From assembly GCA_002633005.1 (NCBI GenBank), contig NMRA01000326.1:305602-347883 (forward strand): a stretch of 42,282 nucleotides of DNA. Direction: 5' to 3'. Origin of the DNA: Phoronis australis (Eukaryota; Phoronida; Phoronidae). This document shows, piece by piece, positions 32,001 through 41,956 of the stretch. Each line of letters starts with the position of its first letter. Positions within the stretch are counted from its first letter, which is position 1. The translations under genes were made by a program, and so were the position numbers. The notes beneath the pieces were generated by a model that was not told where the DNA came from, ran no database searches, and saw only the letters and a program-made list of their open reading frames with translations.

Positions 32001-33763
32001 AGACTTTCCAGAGCTCAAAACAGTTAAGTTTTGTTTAAAAATTAATAATCAATAAAACATAAATGATTATTTTGACATAAACAACTTACCATAACAAAAA
32101 AATCTAGCTTTTCTATCACAAATGAAAACTTTCTTCGGATAAATATGAAAATGTCTTTCAAAAACACACATAAACTAAAAAACATAATATTACATAATGA
32201 GCGAATTCCATAATAAACAATGGTTACCACAAATCTCGATCTTCCTTGTTTTACTATCTTGGCCGATGATATTTCAAACAAGACACCTCTGTTGTCGACC
32301 TGATCAGACTTGACAGGCACATCTTCCAGAAACCTTTTGGGAGAAGATTTTTCTGTAAAATTAACAAAGAAGTGCATCAGTATGCACCAGAATGAAAAAT
32401 TCCTTTCAAGTGGAGTTTAAGGTGCACAAGCTCCATATCAGGGGTGGTACATTGAAACTCACCGTGGAGCGGAACCACTCACCACAGATCATACTGAGTG
32501 GTTGTCAAAAAATCTCACAACAATGACAAGGAGTCCATCTAAATAATTGTCAGTGACAAGTGTCCTGTGGCCTTAGATAAAAGTCAGAATACCACCCCTG
32601 CATACAATTAATTTAAAACTATGACAATCTTGAGTATTAGAGCATATACACATACTTTAGTGTGTGCTTTTACAGACCTAAGCGTCCACATTCTTAATGA
32701 TACATTTTTCCAAAAACATTCTGCTCAAGTGTTTTGCTTGCACCTATGTTTGAACCATGACCTTCTGGATTTTTTTCGGATGAAGAGAAAATCCTCCAGA
32801 CCCATAACCACCAATTGCCCCTTTTTCAGTCACGGCCCCTAATCAGCACAAGAAGTCAACTTGAAAGCAGACATGTTGCATTTAAAAATCTTCGTACATT
32901 GCTTAGAGTGGATCAGCCAGCAGACCTAGTTTTTCCTGGAATTGGACAAGACTGAGCATTAAGGATGGCAGATAATGAAGCCAGGATTCCCATGAACCAC
33001 AACCTTACCCTCTGACACAGCGCCACCTATACTTTCGTTTAGCACTGTGATAGAGTGTACCACAACCTTGCAATGATAGAAAAATCCAGATCCTGTTCTC
33101 CACATCAAAGCTGTAATCATAATCTCGAACCCATAGTCTGGGGTTGTGATAGCCTCGCTCCTGCCTCTAGCGGCAGTCGCCTTTGCATGCAAGCTGAAAA
33201 TACAGTCCATTTCCTGACTGTATGGAAAGTCATGCGAGTTAACTAGCTTTCCTTATATGGAAAGTCATAGTGAGTTGGCTGGCCTTCCTAACATGGAAAG
33301 TCATGCGAGTTGGGTAGCCTCCTCACATTTGAAAACAGCTATGTTACTTAATCATTTGAATGAATTCGTGTTAGACATGGACCACAATTTTACTTGATAT
33401 AAACATAATGCATTTTCATTTTGGCCTGGTGTAAAGATTGCTCCTGGATCGATGCCCAGCTACACACCCCCAGCCCATGACCCTAGGCTAGTCCTACTCT
33501 GTAGAGGCCTCGGAAAATGGCAGCCGCGGCAAACTAGGCCTCTACTGAATATTTAACGTTACAGATTTCTGACACAAACCCTTCACGTGATTTTCTTGCT
33601 TTGTAATAGTGAAGGATAGCTGTCCACTTAAGGTCGATTGTCTTGCACCGGAGGCGGAGAACGCATCTTCTTCCTCGTCATCGATCAAACTCAACTCACT
33701 GTCAATGCCGTCTGCACTTAGGCAGTCATCAATATTTAATTCTCGAATTTTTTTCGACGTCAT
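28386..33763 (-). CDS. SNX21: Sorting nexin SNX20/SNX21-like, PX plus C-terminal helical domain, 3 exons
   Basis: Exons on the - strand: 33763-33628, 32352-32228 and 29066-28386, with phase 1 then phase 0 introns. Joined they give 313 aa, close to human SNX20 (316). The start is the ATG at 33763, in good context (GGC before ATG), with an in-frame stop at 33790-33788. Residues 1-45 are acidic and Ser-rich (DDEEEDAFSASG). PX domain about 68-185: RGVLFEISSAKI, RYSDF at 109-113, FPKK near 133-136 and RSRAFEQYL at 150-158, the usual phosphoinositide contacts. The rest, about 186-310, is helical and TPR-like (LCVQIQEKIL, VYNEMEEYGNAEKYC), matching the PX-associated B domain of SNX20/21. Family role: endosomal membrane binding and cargo or adaptor recruitment. 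It is convergent with MTSS. The single invertebrate gene cannot be assigned to SNX20 or SNX21. Confidence 0.9.
30228..30600 (+). pseudogene. P2X7 C-terminal (ballast)-domain-like transposon ORF, broken
   Basis: ATG at 30228 opens 66 codons: MATRNPDLDECSSNEDLTS, then ASYQFEPEYTDQEILERR and NRLNDLSWCQ, then TGA (30426). The same frame continues after the stop with TNCTIMEMTDTCVCCHEIPQ, a second stop TAA (30531) and TVVCLRQ. This is the order of the cysteine-rich domain at the P2X7 receptor C-terminus and its stand-alone invertebrate relatives: YxFEPE, WCxCxxC, CVCCxEI, xxVCL. The first stop falls where the third residue after WC is normally Cys, so TGT/TGC to TGA is the likely lesion. No channel part is present. 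The other family copy lacks the region. The identification is from motif memory, not a search. Confidence 0.66.
31043..31533. mobile_element. Insertion nested in the 2.55-kb element
   Basis: The shorter family copy joins directly (near 24441) across the place where this copy has about 490 extra bases. The insert is bordered by CATACCGGCA and CATAGCGGCA, a likely 10-bp target duplication with one change. It holds repeats of GGACGCCC/GGACACCC and a G-rich run. Family unknown. Confidence 0.5.
31427..31449 (+). other. G-quadruplex-forming run
   Basis: Runs of 6, 7 and 6 G separated by ATT and T; the long runs can supply four G-tracts. On the SNX sense strand this is C-rich (i-motif). Confidence 0.6.
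32228..32352 (-). CDS. SNX21: SNX exon 2: start of PX domain
   Basis: Acceptor AATTTTACAG, donor GTAACC, phase 1 in and phase 0 out. It reads KSSPKRFLEDVPVKSDQ, then GVLFEISSAKIVKQGRSRF(V). SNX20/21 proteins have LFEI.SA.I......KFV at this point, so the join RFV-TYSLTI completes the first PX strands. Confidence 0.88.
32439..32600. mobile_element. hAT-like MITE, 162 bp
   Basis: Terminal inverted repeats CAGGGGTGGTA and TACCACCCCTG. The length and CAGGG terminus suit a hAT-type MITE. No clean 8-bp target duplication is seen. It lies in SNX intron 1. Confidence 0.65.
33217..33322 (+). repeat. Three tandem units of about 43 bp
   Basis: Units carry ATGGAAAGTCATGCGAGTT and AG(C)CTTCCT. Upstream of the exon 1 donor in SNX intron 1. 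Confidence 0.7.
33628..33763 (-). CDS. SNX21: SNX exon 1: acidic N-terminus
   Basis: Starts MTSKKIRELNIDDCL and ends in the first base of codon 46 before donor GTGGAC (33627-33622). The donor is weak, but it is the one that fits phase 1 of exon 2. A stronger-looking GTAACG further on is in the wrong phase. The Asp/Glu-rich run fits SNX20/21 N-termini. Confidence 0.75.
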
Positions 33764-34107
33764 GCCGCAGCCTGAGTTTTCCAAGAGTTAACACTATAAA
33801 TCGAGAGCTATATCTTTCATATTGACATAAATTTAAGCTCTAAAATGCTAATGAAAAGCCTGCAGTACAAACTGGTCTACCATAACTCATAACTCGGTAC
33901 AGGATTTTGTGGCATGGCAATACGAATACTATTAAGTATTTAGAGTTTTTCTAGGTTGTTGCAAAGATGGGTACACAATTTTTTCGCTCTTTCATTTTGT
34001 GATTGTTCGTCAACCAAGGGAGACCCTTGAGGTACAATTCCACACATTCAGCAATTTCTTGGCAAACCTAGTCAACAAACCCGGAAATTACACTGGTTCA
34101 GCACGGC

Positions 34108-34393
34108 CGACCTGTCACGGCCTTTTCATCCCGTCGTTCGGAACCACTCAAACCTATATCGTACTACCGGAATTTTCCGTAGATAAACCCATGGGCGACG
34201 GTGTATTCGGAAAATGAAAAATTAAAACGTTTTAGTAGCACCAAATAAACCCCGGGGCGTTTATTCGGAAAAGGGGGATGGGGTTAAGCGGAAAGTGCAG
34301 TTCCGTCAGCCCTCAGTGACTGACATTTTTTACTTTAAAAACAGTTCATCTCAACACTGAAGAGATGCATAGTTCGCCAGCACTTTGTTCGTT
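34108..34393 (+). repeat. Copy 1 of a 286-bp direct duplication
   Basis: Reads the same as 34411-34696 (offset 303) as far as I can follow by eye. Only 17 bases, including an N at 34394, separate the copies. Confidence 0.9.
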
Positions 34394-34394
34394 N
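34394..34394. other. Ambiguous base N
   Basis: The only N in the window, exactly at the junction of the duplicated blocks, where an assembly join is likely. Confidence 0.95.
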
Positions 34395-34410
34395 GACTGG
34401 GTCGCGTTTG

Positions 34411-34696
34411 CGACCTGTCACGGCCTTTTCATCCCGTCGTTCGGAACCACTCAAACCTATATCGTACTACCGGAATTTTCCGTAGATAAACCCATGGGCG
34501 ACGGTGTATTCGGAAAATGAAAAATTAAAACGTTTTAGTAGCACCAAATAAACCCCGGGGCGTTTATTCGGAAAAGGGGGATGGGGTTAAGCGGAAAGTG
34601 CAGTTCCGTCAGCCCTCAGTGACTGACATTTTTTACTTTAAAAACAGTTCATCTCAACACTGAAGAGATGCATAGTTCGCCAGCACTTTGTTCGTT
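34411..34696 (+). repeat. Copy 2 of a 286-bp direct duplication
   Basis: Second copy of 34108-34393. The block includes the palindromic AATAAACCCCGGGGCGTTTATT segment and ends at GTTCGTT, after which the copies diverge. Confidence 0.9.
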
Positions 34697-34795
34697 TTTT
34701 TAAAAGAACAAAACTTAATTTGTGGCTTATTGGGCTTTAGAAGAGGAAATTTTCCGAATAAACGCCCCACTGTCGACTGGACACTTGCACTGAGT

Positions 34796-34948
34796 CACGG
34801 TGGCGCATTTAGAGGGGGGCCATGCCCCCCCCCCTAAAATTCTCCCGCTTACCCATTTGGAAGTTCGGGGTGAGAATGTCTGACGGGCAAAATCCTGGCT
34901 AATACTCTGCCTTGGCCCCCCTAACTCAAAATCCTGGATTCGCCCCTG
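34796..34948. mobile_element. hAT-like MITE with CAGGGGCG terminus
   Basis: The right end reversed reads CAGGGGCGAATCCAGGATTT, a terminus common in marine-animal MITEs; the left end is CACGGTGGCGCATTTAG. Inside is a G6/C10 hairpin (GGGGGGCCATGCCCCCC). Target duplication unclear. Confidence 0.6.
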
Positions 34949-35099
34949 ACTTGCCGGATCATACCACTGAAAAGTTGTAACACCAAAATAAACGCCCGTG
35001 GGCGTTTACTCGGCATGATTTTCCAAATAAACGCCCGTGGGCTTTCTTCAGTTGGGCTTATGTACGGAAAACCCAGGAGTTTTTCAACAACAAGACATT

Positions 35100-36210
35100 T
35101 TTGGGTGTTAAAATTACGATACAGTATTTTACGGGAGGAAATCACATTTAGCCTAAATGAAAAGTTTAGGCCCTAAAAACAGGTGTGTTAACATAACTTT
35201 CGAAAAATTACTCATAATTGCTTAGCTAAGTGTACTGTGTGCGTGTGCGTGAGCGTGTGTGCGGGTGTTAAAAATAACATTTTCTCTTTGTTATGAATAT
35301 TGTTACTTTCTAGAATTCAATTTCTTTAGTAACATAGCAATCGTAAAAATATATTCCAATGTGTCTTGTTTAGAGTAGAAATTTCTATGGAGGGTCGTAC
35401 ACTGCAACCAACTATACATTTCAGTGCAACATAGTAGATGTCTGCCCATCTCAGACAACCTATATCTGATAATTTCGAAAAAATAATTGATCACATTTTC
35501 GCTCCACATTTTTGTAAATATCGCTACATCCTGAATTTTTGCTGTTTTGCTGAAGAATGTCATTGTATCAAACGACACCAATTGGTCCAATTAACATATT
35601 TTAAAAGATGTCACGGTGATAATTTTGGACCGTCGAACGCCTGACTAAAATCTTCACAGCAACTGAGAGGGATCCGTATTATAAAATCTTGTCTTTGTAG
35701 GGTAGAAGTCTCTTGAACCATTTAGTTGATATTACATCCCTGTAGGTTTAACAAGTTATTTATGTAATCGGACTGGTTCATCTCAGGCTTTAATTATGTT
35801 GCTATTACATCATTACATCATCTGTTATTTGTCGCATTTTGGTAAACACTCATGGTTTTTGAATTAAAAGAAAATATTTTTAAGCCTGACAGGTATGCAA
35901 AATGATAATCATTTATGGATTAAGTCATTGCATCACACACCATCAACAATAATTGTATTTATGCACATTTTAAAAGACGAGCTCCGACTAGGAGTAACCG
36001 CCCAAGTTCTGTGCCTTGTACTTCCAGGAAACACAATTAGAATACTTTTTTTCTGATTCCAGCTTAATGATTTCAAAATACATAATTACAGCAGCAACTT
36101 GCCCAGTGTCTTCACAATTGCATAGAGCTTGTCCCCCACGACGGTAACCACCAAGAAAAATAGACGTACCCTCGTCGCCGTTTTTCAAGCAAACAGACAC
36201 AAGGTGGCAG
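35100..36210. other. Intergenic, no gene recognised
   Basis: AT-rich; a short GTGTGC-type repeat at about 35230-35265. An 80-codon - strand frame (36227-35988) has no ATG at its head and no recognised relatives. Confidence 0.45.
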
Positions 36211-36218
36211 TCTGGCGA

Positions 36219-36226
36219 TGACGTCA
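36219..36226. promoter_or_regulatory. CRE-type palindrome TGACGTCA
   Basis: A perfect CREB/ATF site just upstream of the possible first exon. An 8-mer can occur by chance in 42 kb. Confidence 0.3.
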
Positions 36227-36284
36227 CTGTCCATAAGTGACCGGAAAATGACCCATATTAGCGTGCGCTTGTCGAGTGATACTC

Positions 36285-36336
36285 AACGGTGAACAGCGGA
36301 CAGTTTGGTGTATCACTCCAAGAATCTATGGTCCTG
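36285..36336 (+). other. Possible first exon of an unknown + strand gene
   Basis: ATGGTCCTG at 36328-36336 is followed by a full consensus donor GTAAGT. A TGACGTCA (CRE) palindrome lies about 65 bases upstream at 36219-36226, and the segment 36200-36310 is locally GC-richer. No downstream exon could be assigned, so this may be a lncRNA start or chance. Confidence 0.22.
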
Positions 36337-36339
36337 GTA

Positions 36340-37620
36340 AGTTTTTATGATATTTATTTATTTGATTGGAAAACAAGGTGCGAAAAGCGCTGCCAACAAA
36401 ACGAATTTGCAGTCAGTGTGGGTGTGTGAAGTCACATCTCTTGTAAGTCCGGTTGTCAAGTCGAGACAAGTGGAATTTTGAACAGTTCTGTATGTTCCGA
36501 GTCTAATTTCCACTGACGATTTGTACAGGTTCGCACTGTAATACTTTGGTTTTAACTCAGGGTGTTCGCATTGCGTGCTGAAATTCCATCGTCACGATTG
36601 CTTAATAAATCGATGGAATATTTCATTTATAAAGTCTGTTATTTGGAGTGAAGTTGCCTGCACGTCGATGTCATGGAAAATTACACCACTCGCTCACCAG
36701 GTCACTGATACTGATGCCAGTAGTCTCAGTACAGTAGTCACAAACACGGAGACAGTTAGACTAACTAAGTCTAAATCAGTTAGTATTCCTGTTCATTGCA
36801 CCAGTGGAAGGTTCGTTCATTATGGTTATCTGGTAGGTTTCAAGAAGTCACTATTGACTTTTAGTTTTAATGGTGGCAGTAGTGTGCCAGTGTGGTAGTA
36901 GACCTACAAAGCTTAGAAATACTAATGTACAAATTAGAATAAATTTGGGTTGCAGTTGGCTAATTAAAATTTGACAGCATTAAACACCACACTCTTCCTT
37001 GAGTGAACTACGTTGACTGACCTAAATCGTGCCGACCTAAAAATCGGACGTTATATAAATTCTTATTTGATGCGAAATCTGAGAAATAAATGACTTCATT
37101 TTCCATTCCATTCCATTGCATTGCATTCAACATCCCATACTGTCTCGTTTTTGTTATGACATTTCATAGACAATTTTGTTTCAAGCAAAGCTATGTACTA
37201 CCTGCAAAATACATATTTAAAAGTACAATTATTACAATTTGGTGACAATGTGCCAGTAGTCAATTCCATGGTTAGTCATTACCATATTTGGTCATTTTAT
37301 GGCTGTGTGCCATATACACCAACATGGTGTCCAATTTTGAGGTTCTTTGAGCGATTCCTTGTTGTGTTTCTTAAAGATCAGTTGGAACATAAATAGGGCT
37401 TGTGGTAAACAATTCTGTAAAAGTAAGTATTTATCTCAGTGAAGAATTTACAGGTCTGTACTGCAGTAATATTTTCAATGAAATATAGTGGAAAGTGTGC
37501 CAAAACATTTGCTTGAGTTTTTACTTGGTTACTGGCGCTTAAACCAGTGCTGTTAGTTCATTATTCTTCAGATAAATTTGCAGTGCTCAACTTTGTGAAC
37601 TACAGCTCGTCTATTCGACC
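36340..37620. other. No gene recognised
   Basis: Includes a CCATT/GCATT pentamer run at about 37099-37128 and short ORFs without recognised relatives. Confidence 0.45.
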
Positions 37621-37624
37621 TCAG

Positions 37625-38437
37625 TTTTTTTATTATTATTATTTTTATTATTATTATTAATGTAATATTTACAATGAGGGTATCCCCATCACTTCACACT
37701 GCTTTCCATGGGGCCCTCAGTAAAAAACAAACAGATAGTAAGATAAAAACAGAATTACACAATGAAAGACAAATTTAAGTAATAAGCAAAGAATAAGAAA
37801 TTAACGTCAAAAGACAGATGAAGCAAAATAAAAATAAAATATGACAAGTAAAAGATAAAGAAATTAAGACAAGATAATTAACTAAAAAAATATAAATGTT
37901 AAAAATTAAAACAGACAATAAATGATTAATAAAAGTAAGACATTATATAAATAACAAATGAACAAACATGCAATTCTTAGACACTAAATGAAGTTAAATC
38001 TATTTCTTATAATTCTTTTAAAGGTTAGAAAGGATGATGTAGATTTGGCATCTGCAGGGAGAGAGTTGCATAAAAAGGGCCCGCTGTAGGAAAATGATTT
38101 TTTCCCAGTTTCGCTTCTGCGTTTAGGAACATTGAAATCAGATGATGATGAGGACCTAGTATTGTAGCGATTAGTAGTCATCTTAAACTTAGCACATAAG
38201 TAAGATGGGACAAGACTTAAAACATTTGTACATACAACAAGCAGATAGGAATTGAAGTCTTGTGTGAATTTTCATTATATCAGTCTCTTTATGAAGGTTT
38301 TCAATACTAATATCTCTAACACCAGGTGATCTGGTAAAACCCCAAGGTGCCATAAAGTTGTTGGATTTTTTGAGTTGCAACCAAGCTAGGCTTGCGTTAG
38401 CTGCTAACCAGCGGCGAATTCTGAGCAACACTGGCAA
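37625..38437 (-). mobile_element. 5'-truncated, frameshifted LINE 3' end
   Basis: On the - strand, 38181-37984 encodes RYNTRSSSSSDFNVPKRRSE, then SYSGPFLCNSLP and FLTFKRIIRN followed by stop: the pattern of the end of ORF2 in CR1/L2/Jockey-type LINEs. The preceding part, in a different frame, carries MYKCFKS, then P-SYLCAKFK in the frame of the tail, so a frameshift lies near 38205. The 3'UTR ends in a (TAA)n tail at 37625-37662. The 5' end is lost near 38440. Non-functional. Confidence 0.75.
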
Positions 38438-38439
38438 TG

Positions 38440-39910
38440 ACAGCTAGGTCCATTCGCCAACTTGGTGAATGCTTTCGCAACTTCATTTTCGGGAAACCTA
38501 CTCGCATGTCAACTCACAGTCATCTCGAATCAAGTAGTGCCGGAAACGACATTCTTTCTGCGATTCCAAGTACTAAAAGTAGAATGTTCCAGTCATTAAT
38601 GCACACTTCTCGCTTCATAGCGAGGTCTCGTGTAGGTGCTACCGCTTGTTGTCTGCAAGTGACAATGTCAAACGACGAAGACTATTTCTGCGGCAAACGT
38701 GACCCAGTCTCTCAATGACTTTACACTTTAGACGTGGTGTGAGCCGGTCAAAATTACCCAGGGATAAAATTGAACTGAGTTGAGCTGTCACAAACATGCA
38801 ATTTGAACTCAAAGTTTAACTTCATTATTTTCATATTACATGAATTTCTCCTAATTCATTACTAACTACCAATTTTCAGCGTATAATTTGTTGTGTCAAA
38901 TATTGTTTGAGACTTGACACTGACAGGTTTTCTTTCCAAGGAATAAAAGGTGTGGATGACGCCGGGAAGAACAAGTGTGGTATCTATTTTAAAATCAAAA
39001 TACGTCACATGTCATGTACATAGTCAGCTTGCTAAGTGTCGCTAGTGTAAAAAGTTATTGAGGGACTGGGACGCGTTTGCATTTTGGTGCTGGCCGAAAG
39101 AAAGCAAGGTAAAATAAATGTCAGTTTATAACTTAATGAGTTTCATTCATTACTTACTCTGCAGAATTTAGCTATATTTTGCAAGCCACAAGTTATGTTA
39201 ACCTTTTTTGGACTAAATGTCTTGCCCGCCATAACTCTGGGATAAGGGGAATTCCTGTCTAATTTTTTTAGGTCAACATAAATGAAATGCCCATTTGGCT
39301 GGCTAATTTTTTTTAAGGTCAACATCATTTCAATTTCCATTTGACCGGCGTACCCACGCAGTGACTTGGGTATAGGGGGAACCTCTGTCAAATTTTTTGG
39401 TCATATTTAAACTCATGTTGGGTGACATCCTCTACAACTTATTAGGTTGCTATTTGACCTTGGAATGTTGATCATTTTTTTTTGAAGCAAGTGTCTCGTA
39501 GTACATTATGCAAATGACCTGTATATAACATGAAAAATAAAAAGTTTGGTCCATGTAACTGTATTTTTATCAATTGTGGGGGTGGGGAAAAGATAAAGTA
39601 TTTGTCTACCGTAATAATTTTTGAAAATGGATAAAAGTTTTCAGATGCATTAGCCAATTTGGTTCATACCTTTAAAAGTCTAGCGCAAGTCTAGCCAAGT
39701 CATATGAAGAAAAATTCATCTGTAATTTGTTTTGACATTTGTGGTGACTTCCAAACTTTGATATCAATGAAGAATTCCCAAATAAAATATCTTTGGTTCA
39801 CAATTGCTATTACAGTCAGTGGTGTACGATTGTCACCCTCGGCAATACATCCAAGCATACTCACAAACTTGATGGGTAAAAAATGGTGCCCGTTCTGTCA
39901 ACGCAACACA
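38440..39910. other. No gene recognised
   Basis: A 93-codon + frame at 38437-38718 begins at the LINE truncation point and looks like nothing I know. Near 39232-39345 the phrase CTAATTTTTTTT-AGGTCAACAT occurs twice as a diverged duplication. Confidence 0.4.
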
Positions 39911-39914
39911 CTTG

Positions 39915-40220
39915 CAGGGATATTCCTGGACTGCGCTTTTGCAACATTAGCACATTAAAATAATAAGACATAATTATGTTTCTCCCCAGGCACATCTTTT
40001 AAAATGCAACAATCTTCTAAGAATGCAAGATCTTAGTCAACTTAGTTGGGTAAAATATGACTCTGTTCTTGTTTCAATTGTCCTTGTTGTTTCTGTTTCA
40101 TGTGGTACCACTTGAATTACACTAAGTCTGCTGGGCACATTTTTTTTTTAAAAAAAGGCACATTTTTTATTATCAGGTGCGCCCTTTGGGTTTAATTAAA
40201 CCTGGTCAGGAATATCCCTG
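39915..40220. mobile_element. Possible MITE with CAGGGATATTCCTG termini
   Basis: 14-bp perfect inverted ends CAGGGATATTCCTG and CAGGAATATCCCTG bound a 306-bp AT-rich, ORF-free interval. No target duplication is seen, so it may be only an inverted repeat. Confidence 0.45.
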
Positions 40221-40229
40221 CAGTGAAAA

Positions 40230-40320
40230 CGCAAGACCACACAAGACCACACAAGACCACACAAGACCACACAAGACCACACAAGACCACGCAAGACCAC
40301 GCAAGTCTACGCAAGTCTAG
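40230..40320 (+). repeat. 10-bp tandem repeat ACAAGACCAC
   Basis: About nine units, the last ones variant (GCAAGACCAC, GCAAGTCTAC). It abuts the right end of the possible MITE at 39915-40220. Confidence 0.9.
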
Positions 40321-40324
40321 CATG

Positions 40325-41950
40325 TGATCACACTTGCATGTTTTGTGATGGATTGTTTTTTCCTAGTAAATTTGTTTTTAAAAATATTTTGCAATTTACA
40401 CATTACATTTCACTATTTGATAAATTGTCATTTTTAAGCCAGTTCATCACACATAATTCAAGTGTTGCATTAGATATTGTCGACTGTTCTTGAGGTGGGA
40501 TGGTTCAGGCTTGCTTATCTGATAAGCTTAAACCAAATACAGACATCAGCTGTTAACTTGGAAAATTCCATTGGCTTCTGAAAGATGGTTAATGTTTTCC
40601 AAAACCAAGAACGGGTAATTTTAACGTAAAGGTTGTATTGTGATGGCTACTTTTTATTTTTTATCACAATACGTGAGAATAATTTAAATGAAGTGATTTG
40701 TTTACATTTTGAAGCGAGTTTTAAAAATTGCACAACCCACAACCTGAATTCAACTTTCCATGTGTCAAGTAGTCATTACAGTGTGTGACTGACCTTTGTA
40801 AAGTGACACTCTTAACACACTTCTCAGTCAGACACGTAAGGGCCGATATGATGCGTGCCGCTCATCTTGTAGGGAAATTTCACTGCCTTATTTCTCTATT
40901 CGAGACGGTTGAGCTGTAGGTGGTATGGCATCTGTCTGAGGTGGCACTGACCATTTGTCCAAAACGTACTGAATCGCCATCTAGTGACAGTGTGTTTCAA
41001 TGTGTTGCCGCTATGGGCAATGTTGCACATATCAAAGTGCTGTCGATTTCAAGAGATGACGGATGGTATGGTAAAATTTGTCCAGTTTAGCACTGAAAAT
41101 TATTTTGTTCAAGGATGGAGCTTGTGTCTAATTATTAATTGGAAGTAGGCAATATTGATTATCCCTAGTGCAAGAATTACAATCAACAACAGCAGGGGCA
41201 TTAGATCACCTCATAGTCATTCTATGGGATGCATTAAAATGTTGCTTTGACTGCTGTTTTTGATGATTTTATGAACTTACTTGTGTGTTTTCAGACTCAA
41301 TTGATGCAAAATGTAGTGGCCGTCTGTCAGGTATTTGACAAATACGATGTTCCAACGTGACGTCCCAATATGACATCCCAACAGTACATGTCCTAATTTC
41401 CAGCTTCTGAACAATATAAATCTTGAACCGGCATAGAAGTATAGGTCACATTTATACATTTATAAATCTGGTCTGCATGCCATCTGTTAGCCATGTCACA
41501 TGGCCTAATGAACATAAGTCTGTGGGATCGATCGAGTTCAATGAAGAAAGTGATGAACAATGACGAGAACATAGCATATATTTATGTTTGTTAAACGTAT
41601 CCATGCATTGTCTGCTGGTTACAAACCGAAACGCAAGTTAACTCTGACACGTTTATTTCCATATTAACTGAAAGCTCAGTTTCAACATGAAAACTTCGAA
41701 TGAGCAATTACCCAAAATAGATTACAAAGACAATCATAACAGTAAAATGAGTAGTTTCTCATCGACTCGTGATCCCCATTCGTCGTCCTGGTACTCGTCT
41801 GAATTGTTGAAGAAGCGCTGTCGTTCTACATGTTTAGGCCTAGTGCAAACGATGGGAATGCGTGGACTAGTACAGTGCTGCGCGGCTGAAGACACGATTA
41901 ACTAACATATTGTATATATAAGGGCGTTGTCTAGAAAGCGAATGCAATTT
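40325..41950. other. No gene recognised
   Basis: AT-rich with small ORFs only. A 42-nt segment at 41296-41337 is bordered by TTTTCAG and GTATTT and could be a mini-exon, but nothing links it to a gene. Confidence 0.4.
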
Positions 41951-41956
41951 CAAGTG

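Larger units (their letters stand above)
34246..35050. repeat. Palindromic AATAAACGCC repeat cluster
   Basis: CCGAATAAACGCC and its inverse GGCGTTTATTCGG recur, for example at about 34246-34272, 34549-34575, 34752-34768, 34983-35012 and 35022-35042. TAAACGCCC-GT-GGGCGTTTA near 34986 is a perfect inverted pair with a 2-base loop. Family unknown. Confidence 0.6.

Noticed and set aside
33785-33805. Earlier start for the SNX protein via the codon at 33784
   Set aside because: That codon is TTG and follows an in-frame TAA; the first ATG is at 33763.
38937-38981. Mini-exon bordered by TTTCCAAG and GTATCT reading IKGVDDAGKNKCG
   Set aside because: Splice-like edges and an open frame, but no partner exon in a matching phase and no recognised family.
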